Part shown: positions 60,892-64,000 of the stretch, piece by piece
How the letters are laid out: each line of letters begins with the position of its first letter
Numbering within the stretch: position 1 is the first letter of the stretch
Notes under the pieces: model-generated
What the model was told of the DNA's origin: nothing
Database searches by the model: none
What the model saw: the letters and a program-made list of their open reading frames with translations, nothing else
Program-made: the position numbers and the translations under genes
From: Streptomyces sp. ATexAB-D23
GTDB lineage: Bacteria > Actinomycetota > Actinomycetes > Streptomycetales > Streptomycetaceae
Assembly (NCBI RefSeq): GCF_000373645.1
Contig: NZ_KB892089.1
Coordinates: forward strand, 124,001-188,000
Length of the DNA stretch: 64,000 nt
Reading direction: 5' to 3'

Positions 60892-61848
60892 ATGCGCGTG
60901 ACGCAATCCAGCCTTGACCTCAATCTTCTGGTCGCCCTGGACGTTCTGCTGGAGGAATCCAGCGTCTCGGGGGCCGCCGCCCGGCTCCATCTGTCGGAGC
61001 CCGCGATGAGCCGCACCCTGGGCCGCATCCGCAAGGCGCTCGGCGATCCCGTGCTGGTGCGCGCCGGGCGCACGATGGTGCCCACCCCGCACGCCCTGGC
61101 CATCCACGGCGAGGTGCGCGCCGTGGTGGAGCGGGCGCGCGGGCTGTTCCTGTCGGGCGGCAAGGTGGATCTGCGCGCCCTGTCACGGACCTTTACGGTG
61201 CTCGCCCAGGACCTCCTGGCGGCGACGTCCGGTCCCGCGCTGTTCGCCAGGATCGCGCGGGAGGCGCCGGGCGTGCGGCTCCGCTTCCTGATGGAGAGCC
61301 ATGTGGACGGCCCGTTCCTGCGCGAGGGGGCCGCCGATCTGGAGGTGGGGGTCCTCGACACGCGTGCGCCGGAGGTGCACCGGGAACACCTCTACGACGA
61401 CCGGATGGTGGGGGTGGTGCGGCCGGGGCACCCGCTCCTGGACGGGGAGATCACTCCGGCCCGGTTCGCCGCCGCGGAGCACCTGACCGTCTCGCGGCGC
61501 GGCCGGACCGAGGGCCCGGTCGACACCGCCCTCGCCGGACTGGGTTTGCGCAGACGGGTGGTGGGAAGCGTCGGGACCTTCCCCTCGTCCCTCTTCATCC
61601 TGCTCAACAGTGACCTGGTCGGCCTGGCCTCCCGGCGCGCCCGCCCCATCACGGCCCCCCTGGGCCTGCGGACGTTCGAGATCCCCTTCCCGCTGCCGCC
61701 GCTGTCGTTCGGCATGGCCTGGCACCCACGCCACGACGCGGACCCGGCGCACGCCTGGCTACGGGACTGCTTCCGGAACCTGGCACGTGAGGAGGCCCCG
61801 CGGGACGGCGCCGAAAACCCGCTGTTCCCCGCGCCGCCCAAGGGCTAA
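60892..61848 (+). CDS. LysR-family transcriptional regulator
   Basis: 318 residues. Helix-turn-helix DLNLLVALDVLLEESSVSGA, LHLSEPAMSRTLGRIRKALG; then an effector domain with VHREHLYDDRMVGVVRPGHP (PBP2 fold). NodD/SyrM-like N-terminal wording fits. It diverges from the MFS gene 90 bases away, and the gap holds ATGCAT-centred sequence, so the MFS/siderophore operon is the expected target. ATG 60892 sits close to AAGGGA; GTG 60898 would have better spacing. Confidence 0.9.
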   Translation: MRVTQSSLDLNLLVALDVLLEESSVSGAAARLHLSEPAMSRTLGRIRKALGDPVLVRAGRTMVPTPHALAIHGEVRAVVERARGLFLSGGKVDLRALSRTFTVLAQDLLAATSGPALFARIAREAPGVRLRFLMESHVDGPFLREGAADLEVGVLDTRAPEVHREHLYDDRMVGVVRPGHPLLDGEITPARFAAAEHLTVSRRGRTEGPVDTALAGLGLRRRVVGSVGTFPSSLFILLNSDLVGLASRRARPITAPLGLRTFEIPFPLPPLSFGMAWHPRHDADPAHAWLRDCFRNLAREEAPRDGAENPLFPAPPKG

Positions 61849-62047
61849 CCTCCCCTCATCCGACGGCCACGAGGAGGGAAAGTTGCCCGGTAGCCCGAGC
61901 GCGCGCTGACGCCGTAGGTCGTGATCGACCCGTCATCGCGTGCTGCCTCCGACTGCGGCACAGCGAGCCCTTCCCGCCCGACCGCCGGCGCACACACGTG
62001 CCCCGGCGGCGGCGGAGCGTTGTCCTCCGCAGCCCAAGGGGCCACCC

Positions 62048-63364
62048 GTGCATCCCGCTTCCCACACCCCCGACCACCACACCTCCCGCACCTCCCTCCG
62101 GCGGGACCCGGACTTCCTGCGCCTGTGGGCGGGCCAGACCGCGTCCCAGTTCGGCGCGCAGGCCATCCAGGTCGTCCTGCCGCTCGTCGCCGTCGTCTCC
62201 CTGCACGCCGACGCGGGCGAGCTGGGCGTTCTGCGCGCGGTGGAGCAGGCGCCGATCCTGCTGCTCTCGCTGCTCGCGGGCGCGTGGGTCGACCGCCGGC
62301 GCACCCGCACGGTGATGGTCGCGGCGGACATCGGCCGCGCACTGGCCCTGGCGGCGGTCCCGGTGGCGTATCTGCTCGGCGTGCTCGGGCTGCCCGCGCT
62401 GCTCGTCGCCGCCGCGCTGACCGGCGTGGGCAGCGTGTTCTTCGACGTGGCGTACCAGGCTTCGCTGGTCCGGCTGGTGGACCGCGGCCTGCTGATGCGG
62501 GGCAACAGCGCCCTGGAGGGCAGCAGGTCGGCGGCGCAGATCGGCGGCCCGGCGCTGGGCGGCGCGCTGGTGTCCGTGTTCGCGCCTCCCCTGGCCGTCG
62601 TCACCGGCGCGGTCCTCTTCGCGCTGTCCTCCCTGTCGATCTGCCGCATCCGCCGCCGTGAACGTGTTCCCGCGCCCTTCGGAGGCCGCCCCCGGGTCCT
62701 GCGGGAGATCGGGGAGGGCCTCCGCTTCGTGGCCCGGCATCCGGCGCTGCGTGCGGTGGGACTGGCATCGGCCCTCTTCCAGTTCTCGCTGGCCGCCCTG
62801 ATGACCGTCTACCTGCTCTTCCTCCCGCGCGAACTCGGCCTGTCGGGCGCGGAGGTGGGCCTCGCGCTCGCGGCGACCGGCCCGGGGGCGGTGCTGGGTT
62901 CGCTGCTGGCCGCGAAACTGCCGGAACGGCTGGGTTACGGACCCGTGCTGGTGGGCGCGGCGGTCCTCGCGGACGGCGTGATGCTCGGCGTACCGGCACT
63001 GCCCGGCGCGGGTGCCCTCGTCCTGCCCGCTCTCATGGCCGTCAACTTCTTCTTCGGTACGTTCGGCCAGCTGGTCAACGTCACGGTGATGTCGGTACGG
63101 CAGGCCGTCACCCCGGTCCGCATCCAGGCCCGGGTGGTGGCGACGATCAACTTCGCGGGCATGGGCCTCACGCCATTCGGTTCGCTGCTGGGCGGCTTCC
63201 TGGCGACGGCGTGGGGCCTGCGTACGAGCCTGCTGCTCACCGCCGTGGCGCTCGCTCTCTCCCCGGCGTTCATGGCGCTCTCCCCCTTGTCCCGCCTGGG
63301 CAGACACCTCCCGGCCGCTGAACCAGGACAGTCGGCCGGAGAACCGTCATATGCCGGTGAGTGA
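62048..63364 (+). CDS. MFS transporter, EntS/MFS_3-like
   Basis: 438 residues, twelve helices. FLRLWAGQTASQFGAQAIQV is the family N-terminus; GAWVDRRRTRTVMVAADIGR is the loop 2-3 motif, and YQASLVRLVDRGLLMRGNSALEGSRS lies in the middle. Such exporters move siderophores, macrolides or peptides. GTG 62048 has AAGGGG six bases before it. Convergent with a second pump of the same class. Confidence 0.88.
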   Translation: MHPASHTPDHHTSRTSLRRDPDFLRLWAGQTASQFGAQAIQVVLPLVAVVSLHADAGELGVLRAVEQAPILLLSLLAGAWVDRRRTRTVMVAADIGRALALAAVPVAYLLGVLGLPALLVAAALTGVGSVFFDVAYQASLVRLVDRGLLMRGNSALEGSRSAAQIGGPALGGALVSVFAPPLAVVTGAVLFALSSLSICRIRRRERVPAPFGGRPRVLREIGEGLRFVARHPALRAVGLASALFQFSLAALMTVYLLFLPRELGLSGAEVGLALAATGPGAVLGSLLAAKLPERLGYGPVLVGAAVLADGVMLGVPALPGAGALVLPALMAVNFFFGTFGQLVNVTVMSVRQAVTPVRIQARVVATINFAGMGLTPFGSLLGGFLATAWGLRTSLLLTAVALALSPAFMALSPLSRLGRHLPAAEPGQSAGEPSYAGE

Positions 63365-63374
63365 CCCCGGACCC

Positions 63375-64000
63375 TCACACCCTCCTGATCCGGCGCACAT
63401 CGCGTACGCAGGCGTTGGCGAGCCCGGCGAAGACGATGACGGCCGCGCAGACGAGCAGGACGCTCCGGGTGCTCCAGTACGCGGTGGCGACCCCCACCGC
63501 GAGGTACCCGGCAGGGATGGCGATCTGCTCCCCCAGGGAGTTGAAGGCGTTGAGCCGCCCCAACTCCTCGTCGGGCACCTGCTGTTGCATGGCGGTGGAC
63601 CAGGCGACGATCGCAACGTCCATCCCCGCCCCGGCAACCGCCGCGGCGCCCAGCACCCAGAGCAGCGGCAGCCCCAGACCCATGGCGGCCAGCGGCAGGA
63701 AGAGCCCGGAGCTGGTGATGACACAGACCAGGATGAGGCGCTGCGGCTTCCACAGCAGACAGACGGCCGTCCCCGCCAGCAGCCCGGTGGCGAAGGCCCC
63801 CTGCACCAGCCCCCAGGAACCGGCACCCGAGTAACTGCGGTCCGCCACGAGCGGCCCGAGCAGCTGGTAGCCGGCCAGCCAGGCGGCCACGACAGCGGTC
63901 CCGGACAGCGTGTAGCTCCACAGCCAGGCCCGGGACCGGAACCCGGCCCACCCGACCCTCAGATCGACCAGCAGCCCGCCGCGAGGGCCCCCGGAAGCCG
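63375..64000 (-). CDS. MFS transporter, EntS/MFS_3-like, N-terminus beyond the right edge
   Basis: The frame stays open to the edge: 208 codons, ending at the TGA at 63375. In-frame residues at the edge, GGLLVDLRVGWAGFRSRAWL, are the cytoplasmic loop before helix 7 of this class. The C-terminal half is complete, with MQQQVPDEELGRLNAFNSLG, the typical late loop. Ends 11 bases from the convergent pump at 62048. Substrate unknown. Confidence 0.85.
   Translation of the reverse strand, partial: ASGGPRGGLLVDLRVGWAGFRSRAWLWSYTLSGTAVVAAWLAGYQLLGPLVADRSYSGAGSWGLVQGAFATGLLAGTAVCLLWKPQRLILVCVITSSGLFLPLAAMGLGLPLLWVLGAAAVAGAGMDVAIVAWSTAMQQQVPDEELGRLNAFNSLGEQIAIPAGYLAVGVATAYWSTRSVLLVCAAVIVFAGLANACVRDVRRIRRV

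Overview
The window comes from a high-GC actinomycete, almost certainly a Streptomyces. Coding sequence has third positions that are nearly all G or C, GTG and TTG starts are common, and 1 to 4 base stop/start overlaps join operon members. Family content also fits: a mycothiol-dependent enzyme, an F420-dependent enzyme, many MFS pumps, secreted hydrolases with twin-arginine-like or Sec signals, and a TagF-like wall polymer enzyme. I see no rRNA, tRNA, CRISPR array, insertion sequence or phage gene.

Layout. 1-3.5 kb: the end of an acyl-CoA dehydrogenase gene cut by the left edge, an MFS pump with an added extracytoplasmic domain, and peptidase E. 3.6-8.3 kb: an IclR regulator divergent from a tight DUF1177 / NCS1 permease / M20 hydrolase operon that looks like uptake and hydrolysis of an amide- or ureide-like compound. 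8.3-14.4 kb: methyltransferase, lipoprotein amidase, membrane protein, F420-dependent oxidoreductase, PHP phosphoesterase and a mycothiol-dependent enzyme. 14.4-17.7 kb: a minus-strand operon of a GT4 glycosyltransferase, a SAM methyltransferase and an alpha/alpha-barrel protein. 17.7-24.3 kb: a KstR-like regulator followed by a five-gene branched-chain-amino-acid-type ABC importer and an alpha/beta hydrolase. 24.3-28.7 kb: secreted polyhydroxybutyrate depolymerase, 3-hydroxybutyrate dehydrogenase and a CdaR/PucR-type regulator. 28.8-31.8 kb: ferredoxin and aldehyde dehydrogenase divergent from an MBL-fold hydrolase. 32-35.4 kb: a wall-polymer glycosyltransferase and a membrane protein. 35.4-41.3 kb: a cobalamin riboswitch and a five-gene operon of two surface proteins plus a complete ECF transporter. 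41.6-46.5 kb: a small lytic transglycosylase, a secreted lipase, and a divergent steroid thiolase / CYP125 pair. 46.5-64 kb: a GT87/PAP2 fusion, DUF2330, GNAT, a DHA2 pump with a winged helix, a peptidoglycan-binding membrane protein, HAD phosphatase, secreted HNH nuclease, DoxX, DedA, small proteins, a siderophore-interacting flavoprotein with an MFS pump and LysR regulator, and two more MFS pumps, the last cut by the right edge.

Two connected stories stand out. First, KstR (the steroid-catabolism repressor), CYP125, a FadA5-type thiolase, an acyl-CoA dehydrogenase, an Rv3520c-type F420 enzyme and an aldehyde dehydrogenase/ferredoxin pair are spread over 46 kb among unrelated genes. Copies of the KstR motif TNNAACNNGTTNNA, or close variants, lie before several of them. 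A second palindrome, TCTGAC-N5-GTCAGA, recurs before three of the same loci. This looks like a dispersed sterol side-chain degradation regulon. Second, the riboswitch operon encodes an alpha/alpha-barrel surface protein and a small companion whose sequence pattern recalls the beta domain of transcobalamin. I infer a split, cell-surface, transcobalamin-like corrinoid receptor feeding an ECF importer.
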